Positions 31,880 to 40,443 of a DNA stretch of 40,443 nt are shown piece by piece (position 1 is the first letter of the stretch; each line of letters starts with the position of its first letter). The notes under the pieces were generated by a model. It was not told the origin of the DNA, did not search any database, and was given only the letters and a program-made list of their open reading frames with translations. The DNA is from Bacteroidota bacterium (lineage in GTDB: Bacteria; Bacteroidota; Bacteroidia; Sphingobacteriales; Sphingobacteriaceae): positions 1 through 40,443 of the forward strand of contig JAFDZK010000004.1 of the NCBI GenBank assembly GCA_018267005.1, read 5' to 3'. Both the position numbers and the translations under genes were made by a program.

Positions 31880-33139
31880 TTGAACCGAAAGTTGTATATC
31901 GCCCCTATTCTAATAACAGCCCTTTCCGCTGTTACCCATATTTCTTTTGCGCAGGACCGTCGGCTAAAGCGTATTTTGCCCAGGCCGGATACTGAATATA
32001 TGATCTATAAGCCGCGAACCGACACGGTGGTCCCTGCGAGAGACCTGATCGACGTTTTTAACAGCGTTTTTCACAAAAAGCATCCAGGGGTGATCAAAAA
32101 AGACACCATCACCACCAAACCGACGTTTTCATACATCCCTGCCATAGGCTACACGCTCGAAACCGAGTTTGTGGTATCACTTACAGGAAACGTCGCCTTC
32201 CGCACCGACTCGCAGGCGCGGGTATCGACTATAACCACGAACATCGGCTACAGTCAGAATAAACAATTTACGTTCCCTATTGAATCGGAAATTTGGACGA
32301 AGAACAATTCGTTTGACCTTGTCGGCGATTATCGCTTTTACAAGTACCCGCAAAGCACTTTTGGCCTCGGCTCAAATTCCTATATTAAAAACGAAGACCC
32401 TATGGATTACATCTATGCCCGGTTCCACGAGGTTGCGCTCAAAAACATCGTCGGCAACCTGTTCATCGGTGCAGGGTACATCATCGATTACCATGGCAAT
32501 ATTTCGCATAAGGGGCCTATAAACGGCGCTCCATCGGATTATACCGCGTATGGCCCGGATGGGCACACCATATCCTCCGGCATCACGGCGCAGATCCTGT
32601 ACGACAGCCGCGACAATTCGATCTACCCATCCGCCGGCACCTATACTTCGCTGCAGTATCGCGATAATTTCGTCTTTATGGGCAGTACCGATAACTGGCG
32701 TTCGGTGATCATCGACCTGCGGAAGTATTTCCGCTTTCCCGCAAGTTCGACCAACGTGATCGCTTTTTGGAACTACGACTGGCTGACCATCAGCGGCAAA
32801 CCTCCATACCTCGATCTGCCGGCTACCGGCTGGGACCCGTATGCGAGCACCGGCCGCGGCTATATACAGGGCCGTTTTCGCGGCGCGCAGGAAGTCTACG
32901 GCGAAGCGGAATATCGCTTTAAGCTCAGCGCCAATGGTTTGTTCGGAGGCGTGGTTTTTGGCAACGCGGCCAGCTTTTCAGCAGCGCCAGGCACCAGGCT
33001 GGAGTCGATACAGCCGGGTTATGGAGCGGGCCTTCGGATCAAGCTCAACAAGGTCAGCAAAACCAATATCGATATCGACTACGGCTTCGGCCGCGAAGGT
33101 TCGCGTGGTTTATTTGTGAATGTAGGAGAACTGTTTTGA
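31880..33139 (+). CDS. Omp85/BamA-like outer-membrane barrel without POTRA domains
   Basis: The 419-residue product has a signal peptide ending in FAQ (residue 25), a 60-residue linker and a D15/Omp85-type barrel (about 90-419). The L6-type motif is visible as STGRGYIQGRFRGAQ, and the last strands read GYGAGLRIKLNKVSKTNIDIDYGFG. It is too short to hold POTRA domains, like the short surface-antigen-like members of the family. Translation must start at a non-ATG codon: the frame is closed at 31862-31864 and has no ATG before residue 41, so TTG at 31880 is used (CTG 31865 is possible). A five-codon ATG frame (31851-31868) lies just upstream in another frame. The substrate is unknown. Confidence 0.8.
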   Translation: MNRKLYIAPILITALSAVTHISFAQDRRLKRILPRPDTEYMIYKPRTDTVVPARDLIDVFNSVFHKKHPGVIKKDTITTKPTFSYIPAIGYTLETEFVVSLTGNVAFRTDSQARVSTITTNIGYSQNKQFTFPIESEIWTKNNSFDLVGDYRFYKYPQSTFGLGSNSYIKNEDPMDYIYARFHEVALKNIVGNLFIGAGYIIDYHGNISHKGPINGAPSDYTAYGPDGHTISSGITAQILYDSRDNSIYPSAGTYTSLQYRDNFVFMGSTDNWRSVIIDLRKYFRFPASSTNVIAFWNYDWLTISGKPPYLDLPATGWDPYASTGRGYIQGRFRGAQEVYGEAEYRFKLSANGLFGGVVFGNAASFSAAPGTRLESIQPGYGAGLRIKLNKVSKTNIDIDYGFGREGSRGLFVNVGELF

Positions 33140-33222
33140 ACACGATTTATGAGATCTCAGGGATGAACAGGATACTTAATAATCATGCTCATCTGTATAA
33201 TCCTGGAAATCGTGTTCAAAAC
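33133..33222. repeat. Inverted repeat joining the ends of two convergent genes
   Basis: Perfect 16-nt arms (GTTTTGAACACGATTT at 33133-33148, AAATCGTGTTCAAAAC at 33207-33222) enclose 58 nt that contain GGATGAACAGGAT and ATCCTG. The left arm covers the stop codon of the Omp85-type gene and the right arm touches the stop of the PIG-L gene. It looks like a known type of Bacteroidota intergenic repeat and may terminate both transcripts. Confidence 0.7.
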
Positions 33223-35732
33223 TATGGGTTCGCCTTCGGCTTGCTCAGCATATTGATGAACAATCTATACGCCCCGGGCACACCGGCCGGCAGTTGCCGG
33301 AAGAAGGCCAGCGATGTATAAATAAAACGCCCCTTACCATATTGCGCGGTTATCAGCGCACCGTCCTTGGGCGCCTCGCCGGGATCGTTCATTTGCAGCA
33401 CCTTTTGGTATTGCGGGTCTGCATCTTTGGTAAAATACAAGCCGCGTTCCTGCACCCAGCCGTCAAAATCAGCCTGGCCGATCTTGTTCGGGTAATTCAA
33501 AACCGGGTTGTTCGGATCGAGAACCGTTATTTTGGCGGTCTCGTCCGTTATCCGTTCATTCACTACTTTGAAAGGGTACGGCCCTATATTTTTGGTCACC
33601 AGGCCGTTGCTATTGTTGTATTGAACGATCAGGTCGCCGCCGTTCTTTACATATTCCAGCAACCTGGGCTGCTCATAAGCCAGCCGCTTATCTACATTGT
33701 AGGCGCGCACGCCCGTAATGATCGCATCATAAACCGACAGGTCGCCATTCATGATTTCGTTCTCGCTCAATTGGTGCACATCGTACCCAACCTGCCGCAG
33801 CGCGTCGGGCACCAGGTCGCCGGCACCCTCGATATAGCCGATCTTCTTACCGGCGATCTTCAAATCGAGCTGCAGCAGTTTGGCTTGTGCGGGCGGGAAA
33901 ATGGTGATCGTGGGAATATGGTTGTAATGAATAGACAGGATGCCGTAATGATAAGGCTTCGGGTCGCCGTTAATGTTTACCTGCGCTTCGAGTTCGCCCG
34001 TTTGCGATCTGTTTCCGGTGGGCGTCAGCGTAAATTCCTGCTCCCATTCGTCGTTCTTGGATTTATTGGCGAACGAAACACTTTCAGGGTTTACTTTCCA
34101 GCCCGAAGGAACATTGAGGCTGATGCTGCCCGATACGCCATTTTTAAACGCTTTCAGATTAACCACTACCGCCTGCGGCTGCTGCGAATTAAAGATGTAA
34201 ACTGAGTTGCGGATATTGGCGGTAACCGGTGGGGCTACCACTAAGGGCTCATAAAGTTCGCCTTTGGCCGGGTCGGTGTATTTGTATTGAACCGCTCGAG
34301 TAAATGTGATGTCCTTACCCAGTATATTGAAAGTAATTTGAGTTGAGTAGGGAATGTTTTCAGGTAACGCTTCCTGGTTAAACTCCTCCTGCTTATCCAA
34401 TACATCCCAATTGTATGATCCGATTCCATGTGGAAACCTAAGCCAATAAGGTTGGGTAAGTTCGTTTAGACGGAGCTTACTATCAAATGTTTTTGTTTCA
34501 TTTTCTGGAAGGACGTTATCTGTATACGTGTACATATTCCTTTGCGCAGCATCGTTATGTTGCGACGTATTCGCTATACCCGCTAACCGTATATTTAAAT
34601 CATACCGGCTTATCACCTGGGTATGCACGTTAGTACTGTCTCCCAAAGCATATATAGGTTGATCCGGGTAACTCTCAAACCACAACCCCGCACAAGCTGC
34701 GATGAGATCGGCCGAGCCTTTCATTTTCTGTTCGCGCCAGTAAGGATCGCTTAGTTTTTCTACCTGGCTATACACCTTAACTAATGCAGCCACCGATTTA
34801 TCAGGATGATCAGGGCTGAAGTTCTTTTGAATATCTTCCGCTTCTTTATCGATCTCTTCTCCTCCTTTTACACGGCTCCAGGTGGTGTTCACGCCATCCA
34901 TCAGTTCTTCCTTCGGCGCGTCGCCGAGGATGGTTTTGAAATATTCATAGGCTTCACCTCGCTGCTTGGATGAACCGAAACCCTGCGTTTTGTGATTCGA
35001 CCGGCTTTCGGCAGCCAGTTCACCGTAGCCTTTGCCCAGTACCGGGTTGTAAACTCCCACGTTGATCTTGAACTGGTCGGGCGAGGTTGTATTGATGTTG
35101 CCAAAACTGAAAGTATTCCACAATAAGCGCTTCGCCTGCCATACCTGGACGTACTTTAACTGCTCCGGATAGCGTTTCGGGTCGGCGGCCGCCGTAAAAG
35201 CCTCCTGCGCTAGTATAGCCGAAGCGGTGTGGTTGCCGTGGCCGCCTTCGCCCGTTGTCGGGAAACGGCAGATGATCACGTCCGGTCTGAATTTACGTAT
35301 CACCCACACCACGTCGCCCAATATCTTTTCCTCGTTCCAGAAATCGAGCGTCTCTTTAGGGCCTTTTGAAAAGCCAAAATCCACCGCGCGTGTAAAAAAC
35401 TGCTCGGCGCCGTCGACTTTGCGCGCGGCCAGCAATTCCTGCGTACGGATCAATCCGAGCAGTTCGCCCTGCTCGTTGCCGATCAGGTTCTGGCCGCCAT
35501 CGCCGCGCGTCATCGATAAGTAGCCGGTGCGGTAATGCTTCTCCTGCGCCAGGTAGGCCAGCAGGCGGGTATTTTCGTCGTCGGGGTGGGCGGCTACGTA
35601 CAGCACGCTTCCCAAAACATCCAGTTTTTTCAGGTTTTGTTCGATAGTTATCAGGTCCTGCGGAGGATTGGTTTGGGCGAAGGCGCAAAAGGCAGTAGCA
35701 ACGCCTACGACAAGCAAAAGAATACGCTTCAT
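33222..35732 (-). CDS. Secreted PIG-L (LmbE-like) family deacetylase
   Basis: The 836-residue product has a signal peptide (MKRILLLVVGVATAFCAFAQ). The catalytic domain follows at about 25-300: zinc-binding AAHPDDENTRLLAYL (His49, Asp51, Asp52), SMTRGDGGQN, and the third ligand in GEGGHGNHTASA (165-168). The remaining 500 residues are beta-rich with a late alpha/beta part (AYNVDKRLAYEQPRLLEYVKNGGDLIVQYNN), like a glutamine-amidotransferase-type fold without an obvious catalytic Cys. PIG-L enzymes remove N-acetyl groups from sugars. Such large secreted forms often occur near SSS symporters in Bacteroidota, and one is 3.5 kb away here. Substrate unknown. Confidence 0.88.
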   Translation of the reverse strand: MKRILLLVVGVATAFCAFAQTNPPQDLITIEQNLKKLDVLGSVLYVAAHPDDENTRLLAYLAQEKHYRTGYLSMTRGDGGQNLIGNEQGELLGLIRTQELLAARKVDGAEQFFTRAVDFGFSKGPKETLDFWNEEKILGDVVWVIRKFRPDVIICRFPTTGEGGHGNHTASAILAQEAFTAAADPKRYPEQLKYVQVWQAKRLLWNTFSFGNINTTSPDQFKINVGVYNPVLGKGYGELAAESRSNHKTQGFGSSKQRGEAYEYFKTILGDAPKEELMDGVNTTWSRVKGGEEIDKEAEDIQKNFSPDHPDKSVAALVKVYSQVEKLSDPYWREQKMKGSADLIAACAGLWFESYPDQPIYALGDSTNVHTQVISRYDLNIRLAGIANTSQHNDAAQRNMYTYTDNVLPENETKTFDSKLRLNELTQPYWLRFPHGIGSYNWDVLDKQEEFNQEALPENIPYSTQITFNILGKDITFTRAVQYKYTDPAKGELYEPLVVAPPVTANIRNSVYIFNSQQPQAVVVNLKAFKNGVSGSISLNVPSGWKVNPESVSFANKSKNDEWEQEFTLTPTGNRSQTGELEAQVNINGDPKPYHYGILSIHYNHIPTITIFPPAQAKLLQLDLKIAGKKIGYIEGAGDLVPDALRQVGYDVHQLSENEIMNGDLSVYDAIITGVRAYNVDKRLAYEQPRLLEYVKNGGDLIVQYNNSNGLVTKNIGPYPFKVVNERITDETAKITVLDPNNPVLNYPNKIGQADFDGWVQERGLYFTKDADPQYQKVLQMNDPGEAPKDGALITAQYGKGRFIYTSLAFFRQLPAGVPGAYRLFINMLSKPKANP

Positions 35733-35776
35733 AGTCGGTAAAAGAGGTTGAAAGATAGGCAGAAATTTTAATGCTT

Positions 35777-35784
35777 CAAATGTA
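35777..35784 (-). promoter_or_regulatory. -7 element of the PIG-L deacetylase gene
   Basis: On the minus strand TACATTTG is an exact match. It lies about 45 nt before the ATG at 35732. Confidence 0.5.
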
Positions 35785-35821
35785 AAACAAAACTGTTACA
35801 TCGGTAATTATACTGAAAACC

Positions 35822-35915
35822 AATCATTTGATTAAGATTTAGAGTTTGTTAATCAAATGATTACATTAAGATAACAAAACTCCTATTGCATCAATCAATC
35901 GATTGATTAATTTTG
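35822..35915 (+). promoter_or_regulatory. tetR-efflux promoter with three operator-like palindromes
   Basis: Promoter: TTG at 35886-35888, 19 nt, TAATTTTG at 35908-35915. The palindrome AATCAATCGATTGATT (35893-35908) fills the spacer. Two more sites with the same half-sites lie upstream, AATCATTTGATT at 35822-35833 and AATCAAATGATT at 35851-35862. Half-site AATCA...TGATT is shared by all three. Binding by the TetR protein encoded just downstream would block the promoter. Confidence 0.65.
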
Positions 35916-35930
35916 CCGCAGTAAAAGAAA

Positions 35931-36581
35931 ATGGACAAGGATAAAATAGACAAGAAAGATCATATCCTGGATGTTGCCGAAAGGGTGTTTTCGGAACTCG
36001 GATTTGACGGCGCCTCCACCCGGACGATATCGGGTGAAGCCGGCGTAAATATGGCTATGCTTAATTACTATTTTGGGTCGAAGGAGGGTTTATTTCTCGC
36101 TGTTTTTAAACGAAAGATCATTTCGTTCCAGGACCTGCTGAAAAACATTGGCAGTGACGGAAGCACCAGCGCCTGGAATAAGATCGAAAAATATATTGAA
36201 TTGTATACGCAGCGCGTGGTGACGAACAATTGTTTCCAGAAGCTGCTGTACCAGGAACTGTCGATGCAGCGCAGGGGCGAACTGTCCGACCAGATAACCG
36301 ACATACTGATGAAAAACGTATCGGAGATCCGGAAAATATTGCAGGACGGTGTCAAAAGCGGAGAATTTAATAAGAACATCGATATAGAACTGGTGATCGC
36401 AACCATTTACGGAACGAAGAATTTCATCGTCAATTCGCCGCAGCTTACTTCCAAGGTACTCGGCTACGATATACAAAACGATAAGCTGCTGGAGGAAAAG
36501 TTTAAGCCGAGGATCGAGGCCTACCTGAAAACATTGTTGAAATCTTACTTGATGAACGAACATGATAACACAACTAAATAA
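35931..36581 (+). CDS. TetR/AcrR family regulator
   Basis: The 216-residue protein has an N-terminal TetR DNA-binding domain: KKDHILDVAERVFSELGFDG, ASTRTISGEAGVNMAMLNYY, FGSKEGLFLAVF. An all-helical ligand-binding part follows, of the type with a QELSMQRRGELSDQI segment. It starts 15 nt after a strong -7 box that overlaps a 16-bp palindrome, so autorepression is likely. It is the first gene of an efflux operon and probably controls it in response to a toxic compound. Confidence 0.93.
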   Translation: MDKDKIDKKDHILDVAERVFSELGFDGASTRTISGEAGVNMAMLNYYFGSKEGLFLAVFKRKIISFQDLLKNIGSDGSTSAWNKIEKYIELYTQRVVTNNCFQKLLYQELSMQRRGELSDQITDILMKNVSEIRKILQDGVKSGEFNKNIDIELVIATIYGTKNFIVNSPQLTSKVLGYDIQNDKLLEEKFKPRIEAYLKTLLKSYLMNEHDNTTK

Positions 36582-36609
36582 ATCACTAAAACCCATACCA
36601 TTCAAAACG

Positions 36610-37932
36610 ATGGTAGATTATGCGTTCCGGCTTATCGTTGCTATCGTACTGGCCGGAATGATCGCGCTGCCCGCCGCGGCGCAGGACAGGACGCTTACCC
36701 TGGACGAGGCTATTAAGCTGGGCATCCAGAACAGCAAGGTATTAAAGCTCCAGCAATCGAAGGTTGACCAGGCGGTCGCACAATACAACCAGGCTAAAGA
36801 CAGGATGCTGCCGACCGGCAATGCGAGTTTCGGTTATAACCGGGCCGAAATACCGGCCAATATGCTGTCGCTTGGCCCGAAAACCAGCTTCAATCTGCCA
36901 TCGGGCGCTAATGCGTGGCTTGGTATCGTTTCCCTTAACGAGACCATCTTTGCAGGCGGCAAGCTCAGGTACGCGCAACAATCGACCGATCTGTTAACAC
37001 GTGTGGCCCGTTTAGATGCAGATAAGAACAAAGACGAGATCACTTATGACGTGATCAGCGAGTTTTACAACCTGTACAAGATACTGCAAAGCAAAAAGGT
37101 TATCGAGCAAAATCTAAGCTCCATCGATCAGCAGATACACCAGGCGCAGCGCTTTTTCGACCAGGGCATCGTTACCAAAAATGATGTTCTGCGTTTCGAG
37201 CTGCAGCGCGCCAATGTGCAATTGAACGAGATCGACCTGGAAAGCAACCGCAAGGTGATGAATTATGACCTGGATATTATGCTCGGTCTGCCCGAAACGA
37301 CCAACATCAATATTGAACAGATTAGCGAGCCCAGCCGTGAAGTATCGCCTGTGAGCAGCTACATCGACAGCGCGTTGGCCAACAGGCAGGAAATGAAGCA
37401 ATTGCTGTTACAGTCGGACATTGCCGAAACCAACATTAAAAGTATCCGCGCCAACCAATCGCCGACGCTTGCGGCGTCGCTGGGCGGCTACTACGTGGAC
37501 ATCGCGGCTAATCCGTTACCTCAAAGCGGCAGTTACATTACGCCCATAACAGCGGGTGTGACGCTGGCATGGAACTTTTCGTCACTGTGGACCAACAAAA
37601 ACAAAATATCCGAAGCCAAGATCCAAAAAGAACAGGTGAATATCAGCCAGGGTATTACATCCGATAACATCCGGAAAGAGGTGAACCAAAACTACGAGGG
37701 TTATACGCAGGCGCTGGACAAGATCAAGCTGCTGCAAACCTCGATAGACCAGGCTACGGAAAACAATAACATCCTGGAATCGAAGTACAAGAGCAACGTA
37801 GCCTCGGCCACCGACCGGGCCGATGCCGAAACGCTGCTGTACCAGGCCGAGATCAATTTGGAGCTGGCTAAGGCCGACGCAGGGCTCGCATACTATACAT
37901 TATTAAAATCAACCGGAAAACTTAACAAATAA
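36610..37932 (+). CDS. TolC family outer-membrane efflux protein
   Basis: The 440-residue product has a signal peptide (MVDYAFRLIVAIVLAGMIAL, ending in AAAQ) and two OEP repeats with long helices: TLTLDEAIKLGIQNSKVLKLQQSKVDQA at the start of the first and QEMKQLLLQSDIAETNIKSI at the start of the second. It forms the outer-membrane channel of a tripartite pump. ATG 36610 puts the signal peptide at the very start; the frame also has ATG 36562, which would overlap the tetR end by 20 nt and add 16 residues. It is in one operon with the HlyD and DHA2 genes downstream. Confidence 0.92.
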   Translation: MVDYAFRLIVAIVLAGMIALPAAAQDRTLTLDEAIKLGIQNSKVLKLQQSKVDQAVAQYNQAKDRMLPTGNASFGYNRAEIPANMLSLGPKTSFNLPSGANAWLGIVSLNETIFAGGKLRYAQQSTDLLTRVARLDADKNKDEITYDVISEFYNLYKILQSKKVIEQNLSSIDQQIHQAQRFFDQGIVTKNDVLRFELQRANVQLNEIDLESNRKVMNYDLDIMLGLPETTNINIEQISEPSREVSPVSSYIDSALANRQEMKQLLLQSDIAETNIKSIRANQSPTLAASLGGYYVDIAANPLPQSGSYITPITAGVTLAWNFSSLWTNKNKISEAKIQKEQVNISQGITSDNIRKEVNQNYEGYTQALDKIKLLQTSIDQATENNNILESKYKSNVASATDRADAETLLYQAEINLELAKADAGLAYYTLLKSTGKLNK

Positions 37933-37948
37933 AAAACGACGCAATACA

Positions 37949-39001
37949 ATGGCAAACGAACAAGAAACCCCCAAAAAGAAACCAAATAGGGTATTACCTA
38001 TCGTACTTGGTGTGATACTCGTTGCAGGTATCATATTCGGGATAAAAGAATATATCTACTACTCAAAGCATATTGACACCGATGACGCGCAGATCGACGG
38101 CGACATCAGCCCGGTGGTAGCCCGCGTTGGCGGATATGTGGACAGCGTTTTCTTCCAGGAGAACCAGCATGTCGAAAAAGGGCAGGTGCTGGTAAAGCTG
38201 GACGACCGCGACTATAAAGTAAAACTGGAAGAGGCATTGGCAGCCAAACAAAGTGCAAACGCAGGCGTTGGTGTCGGCCAGTCGCAGATCATAGGCACCC
38301 AGGCAAATTCATCGAGTGCAAGGGCACAGGTTGCCTCGGCGCAGGCCCGGCTGGAACAGGCTAACAATGATTACGCCCGTTATGCCAACCTGGTAAAGGA
38401 CGGGTCGGTAACCCAGCAGCAGTTCGACCAGGTAAAAGCCAATCGCGATGTGGCCGAAGCTACCTATCGCGCGGCGCAGGATCAGTACAGGGCTGCTTTG
38501 GAGCAGGTGGGCACTACCCGCAACCAGCTTAAAGTGACCAACGTGGGCGTTACCCAGCGCCAGGCCGACGTGGATTATGCCAAACTGCAATTGTCGTATA
38601 CTACCATCACGGCTCCGTCAAGCGGTGTAACCTCTAAGAAAAACATTCAAATAGGCCAGTTGGTGCAGCCCGGGCAAACGCTGTTCTCCATCGTGAATGA
38701 CAACAGCGTTTACATCACGGCGAACTTTAAAGAAACGCAGCTTACCAATTTAAAGGACGGGCAGAAAGTGAATATCGATGTGGATGCTTATCCCGATATG
38801 AAACTGCATGGCGAAGTGTACAATTTCTCACCCGCTACCGGCGCAAAATTCTCCTTATTACCTCCGGATAACGCTACCGGCAACTATGTAAAGGTTGTAC
38901 AGCGCGTACCGGTTAAAATAAAGATAAATGCCGGGAAGGATACCCTGGCTATGCTTCGACCGGGCATGAGCGTGAGTGTTTCTGTTATTTATAAAGACTA
39001 A
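37949..39001 (+). CDS. HlyD/EmrA family membrane-fusion protein
   Basis: The 350-residue periplasmic adaptor has one N-terminal membrane helix (VLPIVLGVILVAGIIFGI). The barrel-sandwich half is split in two: DTDDAQIDGDISPVVARVGG, YVDSVFFQENQHVEKGQVLV, and later ITAPSSGVTSKKNIQIGQLV. A coiled-coil hairpin lies between them (about 95-205) and a beta barrel at the end. Adaptors of this EmrA type pair with DHA2 transporters, and such a gene starts 5 nt after its stop. It links inner-membrane pump and TolC channel. Confidence 0.94.
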   Translation: MANEQETPKKKPNRVLPIVLGVILVAGIIFGIKEYIYYSKHIDTDDAQIDGDISPVVARVGGYVDSVFFQENQHVEKGQVLVKLDDRDYKVKLEEALAAKQSANAGVGVGQSQIIGTQANSSSARAQVASAQARLEQANNDYARYANLVKDGSVTQQQFDQVKANRDVAEATYRAAQDQYRAALEQVGTTRNQLKVTNVGVTQRQADVDYAKLQLSYTTITAPSSGVTSKKNIQIGQLVQPGQTLFSIVNDNSVYITANFKETQLTNLKDGQKVNIDVDAYPDMKLHGEVYNFSPATGAKFSLLPPDNATGNYVKVVQRVPVKIKINAGKDTLAMLRPGMSVSVSVIYKD

Positions 39002-39006
39002 TTGTA

Positions 39007-40443
39007 ATGGCTGAAAAAGGTTTTAGAAAATGGATCATCACGATCACGGTGATATCGGCTTCGCTGCTCGAGCTGATCGACACCACGATCGTGAACGTAT
39101 CCCTGCCCGATATACAAGGTAACCTCGGCGCTACGCTGGAGGATGTTGCCTGGGTAGTAACAGGCTACGCGGTAGCCAACGTAATTATATTGCCCATGTC
39201 GGGATGGCTGGGCAGCTATTTCGGCCGTAAAAACTATTTCCTTGGTTCGATCATACTGTTTACCATCGCATCGTTTCTTTGCGGCAACTCCCATTCATTA
39301 GGCGAATTAGTAGGCTTCAGGATATTGCAGGGTATTGCCGGCGGAGGTTTGATATCTACTGCCCAGGCTATATTGCTCGACACCTGGCCACCTGAACAGA
39401 TCGGCACGGCCACCGCGTTATTCGGTTTGGGAGCGGTTGTCGGCCCAACGGTCGGGCCGACCATCGGCGGTTACATTACCGACCATACTTCATGGCAATG
39501 GATATTTTATGTGAACATCCCGGTTGGCGCTATAGCCGCGTTCTTTACGTACACTTTTGTGCGGGAAACGCCGCGGGAAAGCAGGGGAAAACCCATAGAC
39601 TGGTGGGGTATTTTATTGCTGGCTATCGCTGTTGGCAGTTTGCAGACGATATTGGAAAAAGGTGAATCGGAAGACTGGTTTTCCAAAACCTATATCCTGG
39701 TTCTGACCATTTCCGCAGTGTTAGGCGTGCTGCTTTTTATATGGCGGGAATTGAGCACCGATCACCCGATCGTTAATTTCAGCATTATGCGGCACCGCAG
39801 TTTCGCGGTGGGTATGTTCACCTCGTTTGTGCTGGGATTTGGCTTATATGGTTCGGTATTCGTGTTCCCGGTATTCTGCCAAAACCTGCTTGGCTTTACG
39901 GCGCAGCAAACCGGCGAGCTGTTGTTCCCCGGTGGTTTATGTACGATCGTCATGATGCCGTTTATAGGTAAGATGCTGAACCGCGGCATACCTGCGCAGT
40001 TTATGGCCACGTTAGGTATGTTCCTTTTTTTCGTGTTCACTTATATGCTGAGCCACTCGACCCTCGAAACGGGCGAGTTAAACGTTTTGGTACCGTTGCT
40101 GATACGCGGCGTCGGCATGGCATTATTGTTCGTGCCGCTTACCGTTTTGGCTATTGCCGACCTGCGGGGCCCCGAGATCGGGCAGGGTACGGGTTTAAAT
40201 AACATGATGCGGCAGTTGGGCGGCTCGTTTGGTATTGCGGCGCTCACTACGCTCATCCACATCCGCCAGGCTGTACACCGCAATAATCTCATTGGGTATA
40301 TAAATCCGTACAGTAACGCTTTCACCCAGCGCATGCACATGATGGAGCAGGGATTTATGGCGAAAGGCCGGTCGCTTATGGATGCCGTTCAAATGGCTTA
40401 CCGCGCTATTGAAGGCGCGGTTACACGGCAATCGTTATTGCTG
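39007..40443 (+). CDS. DHA2 family multidrug efflux transporter (EmrB-like), 3' end outside window
   Basis: The 479 visible residues run from ATG 39007 to the window end with no stop. MFS motif A is GWLGSYFGRKNYFLGS and motif C is LGAVVGPTVGPTIGGYI. DHA2/EmrB features are LELIDTTIVNVSLPDIQGNL in helix 1 and the GTGLNNMMRQLGGSFGIA helix. About 13 of the expected 14 helices are present. It uses proton flux to export drugs through the HlyD and TolC partners encoded directly upstream. Confidence 0.95.
   Translation, partial: MAEKGFRKWIITITVISASLLELIDTTIVNVSLPDIQGNLGATLEDVAWVVTGYAVANVIILPMSGWLGSYFGRKNYFLGSIILFTIASFLCGNSHSLGELVGFRILQGIAGGGLISTAQAILLDTWPPEQIGTATALFGLGAVVGPTVGPTIGGYITDHTSWQWIFYVNIPVGAIAAFFTYTFVRETPRESRGKPIDWWGILLLAIAVGSLQTILEKGESEDWFSKTYILVLTISAVLGVLLFIWRELSTDHPIVNFSIMRHRSFAVGMFTSFVLGFGLYGSVFVFPVFCQNLLGFTAQQTGELLFPGGLCTIVMMPFIGKMLNRGIPAQFMATLGMFLFFVFTYMLSHSTLETGELNVLVPLLIRGVGMALLFVPLTVLAIADLRGPEIGQGTGLNNMMRQLGGSFGIAALTTLIHIRQAVHRNNLIGYINPYSNAFTQRMHMMEQGFMAKGRSLMDAVQMAYRAIEGAVTRQSLLL

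Noticed and set aside
33294..34205. 303-codon open frame on the plus strand inside the PIG-L gene
   Set aside because: Antisense shadow of the deacetylase C-terminal part; no start signals or family features.

Overview
The window looks like a chromosomal stretch from a Bacteroidota bacterium of the Sphingobacteriaceae type (Mucilaginibacter- or Pedobacter-like). This is an inference. It rests on a SusD-like protein with a DUF1735 lipoprotein, Bacteroidota-type promoters (TTTG, about 20 nt, then TAnnTTTG), weak Shine-Dalgarno sequences and HYC_CC_PP proteins. I see no prophage, conjugative element or CRISPR array. The only mobile element is a REP-associated tyrosine transposase (RAYT) set inside a symmetric group of palindromes.

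Layout. 1-1865: end of a polysaccharide-utilisation locus (partial SusD-like protein, DUF1735 lipoprotein) with a terminator. 2027-6639: secreted protein, DoxX, LD-carboxypeptidase and, divergently, metG. 6767-6838: tRNA-Arg(CCT) with promoter and terminator. 6889-8052: AT-rich patch with two unknown genes plus a 51-codon ORF. 8139-12605: DUF2306 protein, then a locus of small membrane proteins, a winged-helix regulator and CreD, with a duplicated operator at two promoters; a 40-codon ORF follows. 12715-17482: cyanophycin synthetase, cyanophycinase and an isoaspartyl peptidase/asparaginase, a complete make-and-break route for cyanophycin. 17626-20570: secreted helical protein and the tail-specific protease Prc. 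20657-24331: ligase-associated exonuclease and ATP-dependent DNA ligase, separated by the RAYT unit. 24335-28020: metal-linked (probably copper) cluster with two HYC_CC_PP paralogues, an HMA-domain protein and two outer-membrane barrels, one rich in Met and His. 28065-30154: sodium:solute symporter with two tiny membrane proteins in one operon. 30210-35732: secreted protein, a small barrel protein, an Omp85-type barrel and a PIG-L deacetylase. 35931-40443: TetR regulator followed by a TolC / HlyD(EmrA) / DHA2(EmrB) efflux operon that runs off the end.

How the genes work together. The clearest functional units are the cyanophycin cluster, the tripartite efflux operon with its operator-bearing promoter, the CreD locus with its operator pair, and the metal cluster. 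Several small genes were found by reading the intergenic sequence (7897-8052, 12483-12605, 29851-29976). The efflux transporter at 39007 has no stop codon in the window. Start codons were moved downstream from the longest ORF for metG, cphA, prc, the RAYT, the exonuclease, the DUF2306 gene, the 9175 membrane gene, the HMA protein and the TolC gene; reasons are in each entry.
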